Virus record (IMG/VR): IMGVR_UViG_3300008110_000020
Span: 26,663-90,662 of that record
Strand: one strand, 5' to 3'
Length of the DNA: 64,000 nt
Source: a virus
Below the pieces are notes generated by a model, which saw only the letters and a list, made by a program, of their open reading frames with translations, was not told the DNA's origin and did no database searches. A program made the translations under genes and the position numbers. How positions within the stretch are numbered: the stretch's first letter is position 1; every line of letters starts with the position of its first letter. Positions 25,875 through 34,961 of this stretch are shown piece after piece.

Positions 25875-27833
25875 ATGGCCGTTATAGGAACAACAACAAA
25901 TGAAAATGGCGATGCTATTTTAATAAGTCTTCAAGAGCCTTACAAGAATGTTGTTGAGGTATTAAGTTATAGTGATCAAACCGAAGGTGAATCTACATCA
26001 GTTTATTTTAGTAAATCTTTTAGATGGGGTATTGATGGAGTTACCTATTCTGATTGGATCTCATTAACTAATGCGAATCTAGACGGTTTGTTACTCAATC
26101 CGATTAATCCATTTTGGGTGCAGTATAAGTATGAACAGGTGGGCGATGGCACACTAGAATTTAAGTCTATATCACTCGAAATAGTTACAGATGGTGGAAT
26201 GATTTGTAAAATTCCACAAATTAATTGTTGTGATAGCGGTTCATTATCAGGTGCGCAAAACCTTGTTATTGATTGCTGTGGTTCATCCTGGAACCCGTAT
26301 GATTTGTCCAGGGCATCACAGATGTATAACCAACTTTCTGCTGTTGCATCAAATTTATTTGGTTTTTGTGTTAAGTACTTTAAGACTGCTGCAGATCAAA
26401 GAAGTAAAGATGTTATCCTAAAAGAATATTCTTTATTTAATGTTATCTCAACTGCAGAAGTTAAGATAATGTTTCCTGATAACCAATTACCAACAAGGGA
26501 CATTCAGTATAATCCTCTTATGATGGATTTTCCTGTACAGTTTGAGGTGCATATTGTTAAATCAGCATTTGAACAAGTATTTGGTGTTGGTGCAAGACCA
26601 CAGATGAGAGACTATTTGTATTTTGAACAATATATGAACAGAATGTATGAAGTTGATGCTGTTACTGAAGCGGATGACTTTTTATATACCGGATCATATT
26701 GGAGAGTAAGTCTTGTACCTTATCAACAAAGAACGGCTGTTCTCTATCCTAATAAAAACATTGAAGCTGAAAAGAATGCATTGGTAAGTGACCTTGAATC
26801 TAAGTTTGGTGAAGAGGCTAATAAAGAATACGATGATGTAAGAAAGCCTAATCAATATAACACTATAGGTACTTTATCAAATGATTATGTTAGAAGAATA
26901 CTTGATAAGAGACTTTTAATTAAAGAGGAGAATGTTTATAATAACTGGACTATTATTTCCAAATATCACTATCAGTTGTCCTCAATGGAAACAGGCATAG
27001 AAGGTGTTGAGTACAGATATAATAAAGGATGGAAAGAAACCGATGATAGAGCATTTACTTTTTGGGTAAGACCAAAATACACAAATCCTATTGGGATAAA
27101 TGTGGCAATCACAGGCATAACTAATAGCGGAGGAAAGGTAAAACTTAATACTTCAGGTTTACCTACCCTGTCACAAACCCTCTCTGTTGGAAATTGGGTT
27201 AAGGTTGCTGGTACCGCATCATATAACGGTATTCATAAAATAACCGCAATAGGATCTACTAGTATTAATATTGATGTAGACTATATTGATAATACATTCC
27301 AAGGTACTCCTAGATTTAACAGAGAGGCAAGTAATACCTTTATGGTTTATGAAACGTCTCTTTTACCACCTGCTCAACTTGTAGAATTCACATACACACC
27401 AAATTGGTTTATAGTAAAGTTGGATGGTAACTATTTTAAGTATAATTTACAATCACAAGGTCTATCTCTTATTGAGAATAATTGGTATGCATTCGTAATT
27501 AATCTTAATTCTATTGCAAAACAATTAAGCCTGTTTGGATATGAAACTCTTGATAAAACAGGTGCAATTAATCCAAAAAATAGCGCTCAATTAACAAAGA
27601 TATTTTCTGAGACCAAATTGTATACACCGATTGAAATACCAGATTTTAATTCATGGAAACTATTAGGGTGTAAAACAGACCTAACTAACCTTCGTATTTG
27701 GAGTAAACCTATTGAAGAAGAATTACAGGAATTGATATTATCACAATATGTAGTAAAAGATACTCATTTAACTTTACTACTGGATAATGCTGCACCACAA
27801 CTATTACTACAGAAAGAAACCAATCCTAGATAA
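25875..27833 (+). CDS. Virion structural protein with LamG-like C-terminus
   Basis: A 652-residue protein. The middle (MMDFPVQFEVHIVKSAFEQV, ARPQMRDYLYFEQYMNRMYEV) has the feel of T4-like neck or baseplate proteins. Residues after about 370 show a concanavalin/LamG-like fold: RAFTFWVRPKY, NTFMVYETSL, WFIVKLDGNYF, NNWYAFVINL and DLTNLRIWSKPIEEE. An inserted beta segment (about 400-455) interrupts it. Glycan binding during adsorption is possible. The exact structural position is not determined. Confidence 0.6.
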   Translation: MAVIGTTTNENGDAILISLQEPYKNVVEVLSYSDQTEGESTSVYFSKSFRWGIDGVTYSDWISLTNANLDGLLLNPINPFWVQYKYEQVGDGTLEFKSISLEIVTDGGMICKIPQINCCDSGSLSGAQNLVIDCCGSSWNPYDLSRASQMYNQLSAVASNLFGFCVKYFKTAADQRSKDVILKEYSLFNVISTAEVKIMFPDNQLPTRDIQYNPLMMDFPVQFEVHIVKSAFEQVFGVGARPQMRDYLYFEQYMNRMYEVDAVTEADDFLYTGSYWRVSLVPYQQRTAVLYPNKNIEAEKNALVSDLESKFGEEANKEYDDVRKPNQYNTIGTLSNDYVRRILDKRLLIKEENVYNNWTIISKYHYQLSSMETGIEGVEYRYNKGWKETDDRAFTFWVRPKYTNPIGINVAITGITNSGGKVKLNTSGLPTLSQTLSVGNWVKVAGTASYNGIHKITAIGSTSINIDVDYIDNTFQGTPRFNREASNTFMVYETSLLPPAQLVEFTYTPNWFIVKLDGNYFKYNLQSQGLSLIENNWYAFVINLNSIAKQLSLFGYETLDKTGAINPKNSAQLTKIFSETKLYTPIEIPDFNSWKLLGCKTDLTNLRIWSKPIEEELQELILSQYVVKDTHLTLLLDNAAPQLLLQKETNPR

Positions 27834-27838
27834 GCTAG

Positions 27839-27848
27839 AATATATAAT
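27839..27848 (+). promoter_or_regulatory. Late-type promoter TATATAA (terminase)
   Basis: AATATATAAT lies 15 bases before the small terminase start. Confidence 0.55.
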
Positions 27849-27863
27849 CTAAATTAAGGATTA

Positions 27864-28481
27864 ATGAAAGAAGATTCTAAACATAAATTTAGAGATAGCC
27901 TTGGAGACTTATTAAATGATTTACCTGATGAGGTACCTGGTTTAGAAGATACCCCACAATTACCAAAGGTTAGAGCAGAAGGAACACAAGCTGTTGCATT
28001 ACAAACCGCAAAGAATAAGGCCCAGCGGGTTATGAATAATCTTCTTAAGTTCTATTTAAGTGAAGAGATTATTGAGGAGCATGAATACATTAAGGTTAAA
28101 GCAGAGCTAGATGAATATGCATTAGGTATGCTTATTCGCCAAATGCAAAATAGTGAAACTGCAATTTCAACATTAATGGATACTATTAATGAAGGTGACG
28201 TTTCGCCTAGAATGTTTGAAGTACTTAGCGACCTACAGAGAACACTTTTAGATATCATTAAAAGTCAAACCATGTATATGGTTGCAATTGAAGAGAATGC
28301 TAAAAAGCTTTCCAGGGATATTGATGTTTATCATGGGGGTGCTAATACTGATACTGCTCAAAAGAAATCCGGTAACACTGGTGTTAAGGCAAGAGGAACT
28401 AAGGATCTTATGAGAGCCTTACAAGATAGTATTAACGAAGAAGATATACAAGATGTCGATGCAGATCAAACTGAAGAATAA
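27864..28481 (+). CDS. gp16: Terminase small subunit, gp16-like
   Basis: A 205-residue, mostly helical protein. The core (residues 95-150, LGMLIRQMQNSETAISTLMD to VSPRMFEVLSDLQRTLLDII) resembles the central helices of T4-like small terminases. The ends are acidic and flexible. It would form a ring that recognises concatemeric DNA and stimulates the large subunit. The large terminase gene lies one overlapping gene downstream, which supports the call. Confidence 0.75.
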   Translation: MKEDSKHKFRDSLGDLLNDLPDEVPGLEDTPQLPKVRAEGTQAVALQTAKNKAQRVMNNLLKFYLSEEIIEEHEYIKVKAELDEYALGMLIRQMQNSETAISTLMDTINEGDVSPRMFEVLSDLQRTLLDIIKSQTMYMVAIEENAKKLSRDIDVYHGGANTDTAQKKSGNTGVKARGTKDLMRALQDSINEEDIQDVDADQTEE

Positions 28482-28725
28482 CTATGTTCTTACAAAAGAG
28501 ATCATAGAAGAAAAAGTAACCGAAGGTGGAATTATACTTCCAACCGAAAAGTATAATCGTAAATGTATTGTAATTAAGTCCTCATCCGAAGATGTTAGAG
28601 ATGGGCATACAATCATAAAAACAATTGGTAAGGGTACGATTTTTAATATAGACGGAGAAGAATACGAAGCTCTACATGAAAATCATATCTTAGCTATAAT
28701 AGAAGAAGATGGCACAGAAACCTAG
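28453..28725 (+). CDS. GroES-like co-chaperonin (gp31 functional analogue)
   Basis: A 90-residue protein with the GroES fold signature: an N-terminal strand KNNYVLTKE, the mobile-loop region VTEGGIILP, and the C-terminal pattern DGEEYEALHENHILAIIEE. Like T4 gp31 it could replace or supplement host GroES so that GroEL can fold the capsid protein. It overlaps the small terminase by 29 bases and the large terminase by 17 bases, so the three genes are translationally linked. Its placement between the terminase subunits is unusual. Confidence 0.82.
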   Translation: MSMQIKLKNNYVLTKEIIEEKVTEGGIILPTEKYNRKCIVIKSSSEDVRDGHTIIKTIGKGTIFNIDGEEYEALHENHILAIIEEDGTET

Positions 28726-30526
28726 AGCAGAAAGCGCAGGATTTGAGTTTAAGATTGGCGCTGCAGAAGAATCCTTTTCATGGACATCAGAAAAGGTTGA
28801 ACAACTTATGCTTGCATTAGAGGAAGGGTATAAACCTAAAGCAACTCCTTTCTATGAAGGTAATTCTAATCTTAGGAAGGGAAACATAGTTTTTAATTAT
28901 ACACCGCATGAGATTAGAGAAATAAAGAAATGCGCAACTGATATTGTTTATTTTGCAAATACTTATTGTACCGTAATGACCGATCATGGTCTTCAGACAA
29001 TTAAGTTAAGAGGATATCAGGAAGAGATGTTAAGACAATTTCAAAAGGAAAGATTTAATTGTTGTTTAGCATCTCGTCAGATTGGTAAAACAATTTGCTC
29101 ATCAATTTTTATTGCATGGTACTCTTTATTTAATTTTGATAAGAATTCTCTTGTACTTTCAAACAAAGGGGCTACCACTCGTGAAATTATTGATAAAGGA
29201 AAAACGATTCTTGAACACTTACCGTTTTTCTTAAAGCCTGGTGTTATTAAATGGGATGTATTTAATTCCAAGTTTGATAATGGCTGTCGTATTATTGGTC
29301 AAACCACTACAAAGAAAGCCGCAATTGGTTTTACAATTCACTTACTGTTTATGGATGAGTTCGCTCACATCCCACAGAACTTCGTGGAAACATTTTATGA
29401 AAACGTTTATCCTACTGTATCTGCTTCTTCAAATTCAAAGGTAATTATTACAAGTACACCGAACGGATTTAATAAGTTTTATGATATTTACTCATCTGCA
29501 GAAAAAGGATTAAATGAATATTCACCGTTTAGGGTTGACTGGTGGGATGTTCCTGGTAGAGACGAGGCATGGATGAGGCAAGAAGTTGCTAACCTTGGTT
29601 CAGAGGAGGCTTTTAATAGACAATACGGAAATCAGTTTATAGCAAGTTCTTCTCTCTTATTAGGCGCAGATAGTCTTAAAAAGCTTCAACAAAACCAAAA
29701 AGAATTTATTCATAAAGAGATTCCTGAATTTGAGGATGAGAACATTGAGTATGCAGGCTTATTATGGGATCCTGATTTTAATCTTGATGAAATTGAAGAA
29801 GATACAAATTATTGGGTCTTTTCAATTGATATTGCAGAAGGAAATGGTGGTGACTATTCAATTATAAATATCTTTAAGATTGAAATCATGGATGAGCAGG
29901 ACTGGAAAAAGATAACCTCGCCTGGGTCGTTTGTAGACTTTTTTAGACTTAGACAAATAGGAAGATTTAGAAGTAATGAACATACTATAGAAGAATTTGC
30001 AAAAGCTGTTTATATTTTATCATTTGATATGTTTCATTCAGAAAACGTAAAACTAATAATCGAGTGGAATATGTTTGGCGGTGAATTAATTAAGAGACTG
30101 GAAACTGTCTTTCCACAGAGAAATGAATTTGATGAAGAAATGGTTGTTAAGTTTAAACATCGTATTGATGCAAGAACTAAAAACTTTGGTCTTAAAATCA
30201 AAAAAGATAATAAACCTATCTTTTGTCAAAACTTTAAGAAATATATAACCCAGAATAGAATTGTAATTAAAGATAAGAAAACTGTGTATGAAGCCTCTAC
30301 GTTTGGAAAGATGCCTAATGGAACATATGCAGGACAATTAGGTCATGACGATCTTATAATGACCAGCATAAATAGTTCAGAATTTTTCTTTACTTTAGAC
30401 TTTTCCGACTTTGTTGAAGAGATTTATGATACCGTAGAAGAATCTCTACAAACTAAGATTGATGAGATCTTAGAAAAGGATTCTAAGGGAGGAAATCTCA
30501 ATTACGATATTTATGATCTTGTGTAG
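28709..30526 (+). CDS. gp17: Terminase large subunit, gp17-like
   Basis: A 605-residue packaging motor, same size as T4 gp17 (610). The ATPase domain has Walker A SRQIGKT at 122-128, Walker B LLFMDEFAHI near 212, and the coupling motif SSNSKVIITSTPNG. The RNase H-like nuclease domain has acidic motifs SIDIAEGNGGDYS near 372 and GHDDLIMTS near 557. It cuts concatemers and pumps DNA through the portal. Confidence 0.95.
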   Translation: MAQKPRAESAGFEFKIGAAEESFSWTSEKVEQLMLALEEGYKPKATPFYEGNSNLRKGNIVFNYTPHEIREIKKCATDIVYFANTYCTVMTDHGLQTIKLRGYQEEMLRQFQKERFNCCLASRQIGKTICSSIFIAWYSLFNFDKNSLVLSNKGATTREIIDKGKTILEHLPFFLKPGVIKWDVFNSKFDNGCRIIGQTTTKKAAIGFTIHLLFMDEFAHIPQNFVETFYENVYPTVSASSNSKVIITSTPNGFNKFYDIYSSAEKGLNEYSPFRVDWWDVPGRDEAWMRQEVANLGSEEAFNRQYGNQFIASSSLLLGADSLKKLQQNQKEFIHKEIPEFEDENIEYAGLLWDPDFNLDEIEEDTNYWVFSIDIAEGNGGDYSIINIFKIEIMDEQDWKKITSPGSFVDFFRLRQIGRFRSNEHTIEEFAKAVYILSFDMFHSENVKLIIEWNMFGGELIKRLETVFPQRNEFDEEMVVKFKHRIDARTKNFGLKIKKDNKPIFCQNFKKYITQNRIVIKDKKTVYEASTFGKMPNGTYAGQLGHDDLIMTSINSSEFFFTLDFSDFVEEIYDTVEESLQTKIDEILEKDSKGGNLNYDIYDLV

Positions 30527-30544
30527 AAAAGTGGCTATGCCGTG

Positions 30545-30556
30545 GATATATAAAAA
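30545..30556 (+). promoter_or_regulatory. Late-type promoter TATATAAA (tail sheath)
   Basis: GATATATAAAAA lies 26 bases before the sheath start at 30583, with an A-rich leader between. Confidence 0.6.
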
Positions 30557-30582
30557 AAGCAATAAAAAAAATATAATACAAG

Positions 30583-33500
30583 ATGGCACTAGATCCAAGA
30601 ATCGCTTCTCTTAAAGCCGCAGGTACATACCGCTTCGAATTTGATAAGAGTCAAGTTGTTAGCATTCCTGCAAACCAAACAAGATTAATTGTTGGTTTTT
30701 CTAAGAAAGGTCCTTTTAATACCCCAGTTTTTGTACCGGATACTGCATTTTTTAAGCAAGTATTTGGAGATATTGACAGAAACCTCGAAAGAAAGGATTC
30801 ATACTTTCATAGAAGCTGCTTAGCTGCATTAGAAAGAGGACCAATTTTAGCCCTTAACCTTTTAGCATTAGACTCAAACGACGATGTAGACTACATTAAG
30901 TTAGGTACTGCTGCTACACCGGAAGCTCAAAATAATGCAGGTGCTTCTGGAGAATATCAAAAATTTTACAACAGGGATAAATTCTTTTTCCCTGATAGTG
31001 ATGCATTCCTAGATAACGTTGGAGCAAACAGAAATGTATTAAGCTCTCTAACTACTAATGATCTTTTAGATTTTGTTAACTTAGGTCAAAATCCAATATC
31101 AATAATTGTTAGAAAAGCTGCAAACGATAATGTTGCAAGCTTTAATGTTACTGTTGAAGAATGGTACGGAACTGCAAATGTTCCTGGTTTCTTAGATAAA
31201 GACAGTTTAATCTCTGACTTTATGGTAGATGTATTTGTCATTGAAGGTAACTTTGGTGGAAACTTCGGTTCTGCTACACCTTATGACAGATTTACTGCCG
31301 ATCCTACATTCCAACAATATTTTAATCCAACTAAAGGTATTGAGAGAAAGAAATTTGCATCTGACACAACCGATACTAAATTACAAGAATTCTTTAATGA
31401 ATCAGAAGTAAACCTAATTGCAACTTACACTGCATGTTTAATTCCTGATTTTGTAGATTTACTTGGTAATAACTTATTCATTGAGAAATTAATCAATGCT
31501 GATACTGCTACAACCGGATTATTCTGCGCTGTGAATGAAGATCTCTTCAGTGGAGATTTTCTAATCGATGGTGTAAAAGGTGGTATTGACCTAATTGGAC
31601 ATAACATCGAATATACTCAGGCTACTGGTATTCAGGATGATGTTAATTTCCTTTCATATAGCGAAGCAATTGTGGCTGACCTTCCTTATGCAAGAGCTGC
31701 ACAAGGTGTAAACCTAGCAACTATTGCAACAGGTGACATAGTATCTGTTAATACTTTAACAGGAGGAAATATTCAGATCTCAGTAATTGGATCTGCGGGT
31801 AATCCTTTATATGATGCATTCGCAAGTATGTCTGCTAACTCTCCTACAACAGTAGGTTCTTACATTAAAGGTGCAATTAGCAATAAGTATGTTCCTGTAC
31901 TTTCTGTGAATGTTACCAATACCGTTGTTACTGTTGTTTTATCAGGAGTAGGTGGAATTGTATCTGGTGATTTTCCAACATCATTAGGAACTACATATAC
32001 TTATGTAAATGAAGAAGACTTAGGTTTTACCGTTCATGAATTTGAAACTTCAAATACTAATGCTAATATCATTGGTTCTTACGGAAGTGCTCTTTACAGT
32101 TCATTCTCTAACGGAACTCTTACTGATGGTGATGAAGCAGTATGGGAAATCTCTGGTAATGAATATACATCTTACCTAGTATTTAATGCTACTAGTTACG
32201 GATTTATTCATACTGGTGTACCTGCTACTGTAAGTACTAAGTTTGCAATCTCTGACCCTGCATATTACATACCAGGTGTTAGAATAACTCCTTATCAACA
32301 AGATACTTTTGTAAACGTTACTCCAAGATCTCAGTTTAATATGGATAGCGGTACAGGATACTTCTTAAATTCAAACGGAGGCTCTGTTGGATTAAACACG
32401 TTAGATATCCAAACACTTAAAGGATCTCTTAATCGTTCAATCGATATTATATCAGATTCTTCAACTGAACCACTTCTTAAACCTAACCAGGTACTTATTG
32501 CATCAACTAACCCTGATGCTTCTACTGTGGTTGTAGGAAATTATCTTTTACATTTTGAAGGTAATGTTTCAGTACCTCACTCTAGATTAACTAGAATTAA
32601 TCAAGTTCAAGGTGGTAAAACGAATAATGAATTCCCTACTATCCCAGTAGGAACTACTGCATTACTTGTGACATGTCAATCTGAAATTAACGTTACTACT
32701 GTAAATTCTATTAAGAAGGTTGAACTTTATTACCCAATTGATACTTGGGTTGATTACCTAAACATCTTTACTCTTGACGGATTTGTATTGGATGTTAATA
32801 AACACGTACCTAACGGAACCAATGATCGTCAGAATGCTATTCTTAATGGAACATTAAGTGGAACAAATTTATTTAAAGCATTAACTGATAGAGAAACTAT
32901 TAACTTCCGTTACTTAATTGATACTTTTGGAAACGGTATTGAAAGTGGATCTAAGTCAATCTATACTAACTTATGTCAAACTAGAAAGAATGCATTTGCA
33001 ATTATTAATGCACCTTCTGCAAAAGACTTTAAGGCTAACGTAGACCCTTCATTCGTGGATGCAACTGGAGCCTTATCATCTAGATTTATTTCTACAGGTG
33101 GTGATCTTTCTAAGAACCCAACAGTTAGATACTCATTGCCTGCATCTACTCAAGGTGGAAGCTGGGGTGGATTCTATTATCCTTTTATTACTGTAAGGGA
33201 TTTAGGAAAGAACATTAACGTTCCTCCTGCTGCTTATGTATCAAATAACTTTATTGCAAAGTATGAAAATGCATTACCTTGGTCTTTGGTTGCAGGTGTT
33301 CGTAGAGGTGTTGTAGGTGGAACTGGTGTGGTAGGATTAGAAATTAATCTTGACCTATCAGATAGAGAATACTTAGAACCATTTGGATTGAATCCAATCA
33401 TTTTCCAAAGTGGAACTGGTCCAACTATCTTTGCAAATAAAACTGCTCAACAAACTCCTAAATCTGCATTAAGTTCAATTAATGTGAGAGAGGTTGTTAT

Positions 33501-33798
33501 TTACATCCAGGATGGTATTGAGGCAATTCTTAAGAATTACTTATTTGAGTTCAATACTGCTCAAACAAGATTGGAAATTAAAACTCTTGCTGATAACTTC
33601 TTATCAACGGTCCAAAACGATGATGGTGTATATGACTTCAGAAACGTAATGGATGAAACTAATAATACGCCGGAAGTTATTGATCAAAATGTTGGTATCC
33701 TAGATACTTATATTGAACCAGTAAGAGGAATGGAAATTTTGGTTCAAAGAACCACTATTTTAAGAACTGGAGCAATTAGTTCAGGAAACTTCCAATAA
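30583..33798 (+). CDS. gp18: Tail sheath protein, gp18-like, enlarged
   Basis: A 1071-residue contractile sheath subunit; T4 gp18 is 659. The N-terminus (FEFDKSQVVSIPANQTRLIV followed by GFSKKGPFNTPV) and the C-terminal ~370 residues (WVDYLNIFTLDGFVLDVN, NLCQTRKNAFAIINAPSAKD, RGMEILVQRTTILRTG) carry the conserved sheath core. About 400 extra residues sit in the middle (roughly 230-640), Thr/Ser/Asn/Gly-rich and beta-like, as expected of domains displayed on the tail outside. The tail tube gene follows. Confidence 0.92.
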   Translation: MALDPRIASLKAAGTYRFEFDKSQVVSIPANQTRLIVGFSKKGPFNTPVFVPDTAFFKQVFGDIDRNLERKDSYFHRSCLAALERGPILALNLLALDSNDDVDYIKLGTAATPEAQNNAGASGEYQKFYNRDKFFFPDSDAFLDNVGANRNVLSSLTTNDLLDFVNLGQNPISIIVRKAANDNVASFNVTVEEWYGTANVPGFLDKDSLISDFMVDVFVIEGNFGGNFGSATPYDRFTADPTFQQYFNPTKGIERKKFASDTTDTKLQEFFNESEVNLIATYTACLIPDFVDLLGNNLFIEKLINADTATTGLFCAVNEDLFSGDFLIDGVKGGIDLIGHNIEYTQATGIQDDVNFLSYSEAIVADLPYARAAQGVNLATIATGDIVSVNTLTGGNIQISVIGSAGNPLYDAFASMSANSPTTVGSYIKGAISNKYVPVLSVNVTNTVVTVVLSGVGGIVSGDFPTSLGTTYTYVNEEDLGFTVHEFETSNTNANIIGSYGSALYSSFSNGTLTDGDEAVWEISGNEYTSYLVFNATSYGFIHTGVPATVSTKFAISDPAYYIPGVRITPYQQDTFVNVTPRSQFNMDSGTGYFLNSNGGSVGLNTLDIQTLKGSLNRSIDIISDSSTEPLLKPNQVLIASTNPDASTVVVGNYLLHFEGNVSVPHSRLTRINQVQGGKTNNEFPTIPVGTTALLVTCQSEINVTTVNSIKKVELYYPIDTWVDYLNIFTLDGFVLDVNKHVPNGTNDRQNAILNGTLSGTNLFKALTDRETINFRYLIDTFGNGIESGSKSIYTNLCQTRKNAFAIINAPSAKDFKANVDPSFVDATGALSSRFISTGGDLSKNPTVRYSLPASTQGGSWGGFYYPFITVRDLGKNINVPPAAYVSNNFIAKYENALPWSLVAGVRRGVVGGTGVVGLEINLDLSDREYLEPFGLNPIIFQSGTGPTIFANKTAQQTPKSALSSINVREVVIYIQDGIEAILKNYLFEFNTAQTRLEIKTLADNFLSTVQNDDGVYDFRNVMDETNNTPEVIDQNVGILDTYIEPVRGMEILVQRTTILRTGAISSGNFQ

Positions 33799-33838
33799 AA
33801 GAAATAAAGAAAGAATAAATAAAAAAATAAGTTAAACT

Positions 33839-34402
33839 ATGCCATTACCACATTACACTCAATCAAGGGCAAGTAATAACAGATACGAACCTATTCAGCC
33901 TAACCTATTTGAGGTAACACTCTTTACCCCAAATGGTGATGATACTGGTTTGATCCTTGAACATGTTATATCTGTTGGAGGTTTAAATGCATTAAATCCT
34001 TCAGTAGATGCAATTGGTCAAAAATATAAATTTGCAGATCGTTCTTTTGCAGGTATGCCTGGTCAGACTTTCGTAGATCTTACTATCGCGTTTACACTGA
34101 ATCTAAATGATGCAAATGAAAACTACATTTACAATACCATGAGAAACTGGTATAAATTAATCTACGATCCATTGACTGGTGAAATGGGATTAAAGAAAGA
34201 CTATGTAGGAAGCATGATCATTGTTCAATATAACCGTGCAGGGGATATCTTCAGAAAGATTACTTGTAAGGACATCTTCCCAACTGGTGCACCTGATTTT
34301 ATTGATGCACTTGATTATGGAACAGCCGATGCTGCCCAGTTATCAATGACTTATCGTTGTGACCATTGGGTTGAAGAAAACGTTGGAGCTCCAAATAACT
34401 AA
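33839..34402 (+). CDS. gp19: Tail tube protein, gp19-like
   Basis: A 187-residue protein (T4 gp19 is 163). It shows the tube-protein start RYEPIQPNLFEVTLFTP, the MPGQTFVDLTIAFTLNLN strand pair, MRNWYKLIYDPLTGE and a C-terminal AAQLSMTYRCDHW. It polymerises inside the sheath to form the DNA conduit. No TATATAAA element precedes it, so it probably shares the sheath transcript. A terminator follows. Confidence 0.92.
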   Translation: MPLPHYTQSRASNNRYEPIQPNLFEVTLFTPNGDDTGLILEHVISVGGLNALNPSVDAIGQKYKFADRSFAGMPGQTFVDLTIAFTLNLNDANENYIYNTMRNWYKLIYDPLTGEMGLKKDYVGSMIIVQYNRAGDIFRKITCKDIFPTGAPDFIDALDYGTADAAQLSMTYRCDHWVEENVGAPNN

Positions 34403-34418
34403 ATCTAAACATTTAACA

Positions 34419-34445
34419 AAAACTGGCCTTAGGGCCAGTTTTTTT
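34419..34445 (+). terminator. Rho-independent terminator
   Basis: AAAACTGGCC, TTA loop and GGGCCAGTTTTTTT end the sheath-tube transcript. Confidence 0.92.
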
Positions 34446-34456
34446 GTCTTATCTCT

Positions 34457-34466
34457 AATATATAAT
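34457..34466 (+). promoter_or_regulatory. Late-type promoter TATATAA
   Basis: AATATATAAT is 23 bases before the ATG at 34490, just after the tail tube terminator. Confidence 0.5.
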
Positions 34467-34489
34467 ATAGAATACATAATCTATAGATC

Positions 34490-34960
34490 ATGATTATATT
34501 TAAAGTAGAAAATATATCCAATGGGAAAACCTATGTGGGATATGCAGTTAATGATAATCCTAATAATTTAGGTACCGGAAAATACATTAAGAGAGCCGTA
34601 AAGGATTTTGGCACAACATCCTTTAAGAGAGATGTGTTAGAAAGATTTGATGAAGAAGAATCTTTAGGTATTGTAATGGACCGGGTTGAATTTTGGATTA
34701 AAAAATTCAAATCTGACAATCCTAAATTTGGATATAATGAAAGCGTACAGGAAATGATTCCTCAAAAAAAGAAATTGACAAAAAAATTACAAGTTCTTTT
34801 AACACCTGAGGATGAAGATAACTTAAATACTATTATCATTCAAAAATCAATGGAATCTGGTATTAGGCCAATTCCTATCTCAAGATATGTTAGAAACATT
34901 ATTGTTGAACATATTGTAGAAGAAACTACACCAGAAAAACAATTAACAAAAAACAAATAA
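34490..34960 (+). CDS. GIY-YIG-like nuclease with C-terminal DNA-binding region
   Basis: A 156-residue protein. Residues 1-75 match a GIY-YIG-type fold as used by phage Seg-like endonucleases: IFKVENISNGKTYVGYA, then GTGKYIKRAVKDFGTTSFKR and a Glu in VEFWIKKF. The GIY half is degenerate, with IFKV replacing a clear GIY tripeptide, so activity is uncertain. The C-terminal part (LTPEDEDNLNTIIIQKSMES, ISRYVRNIIVEHI) resembles a ribbon-helix-helix repressor-type domain. It sits between the tail tube and baseplate genes, a usual spot for free-standing homing endonucleases. Confidence 0.6.
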   Translation: MIIFKVENISNGKTYVGYAVNDNPNNLGTGKYIKRAVKDFGTTSFKRDVLERFDEEESLGIVMDRVEFWIKKFKSDNPKFGYNESVQEMIPQKKKLTKKLQVLLTPEDEDNLNTIIIQKSMESGIRPIPISRYVRNIIVEHIVEETTPEKQLTKNK

Positions 34961-34961
34961 C

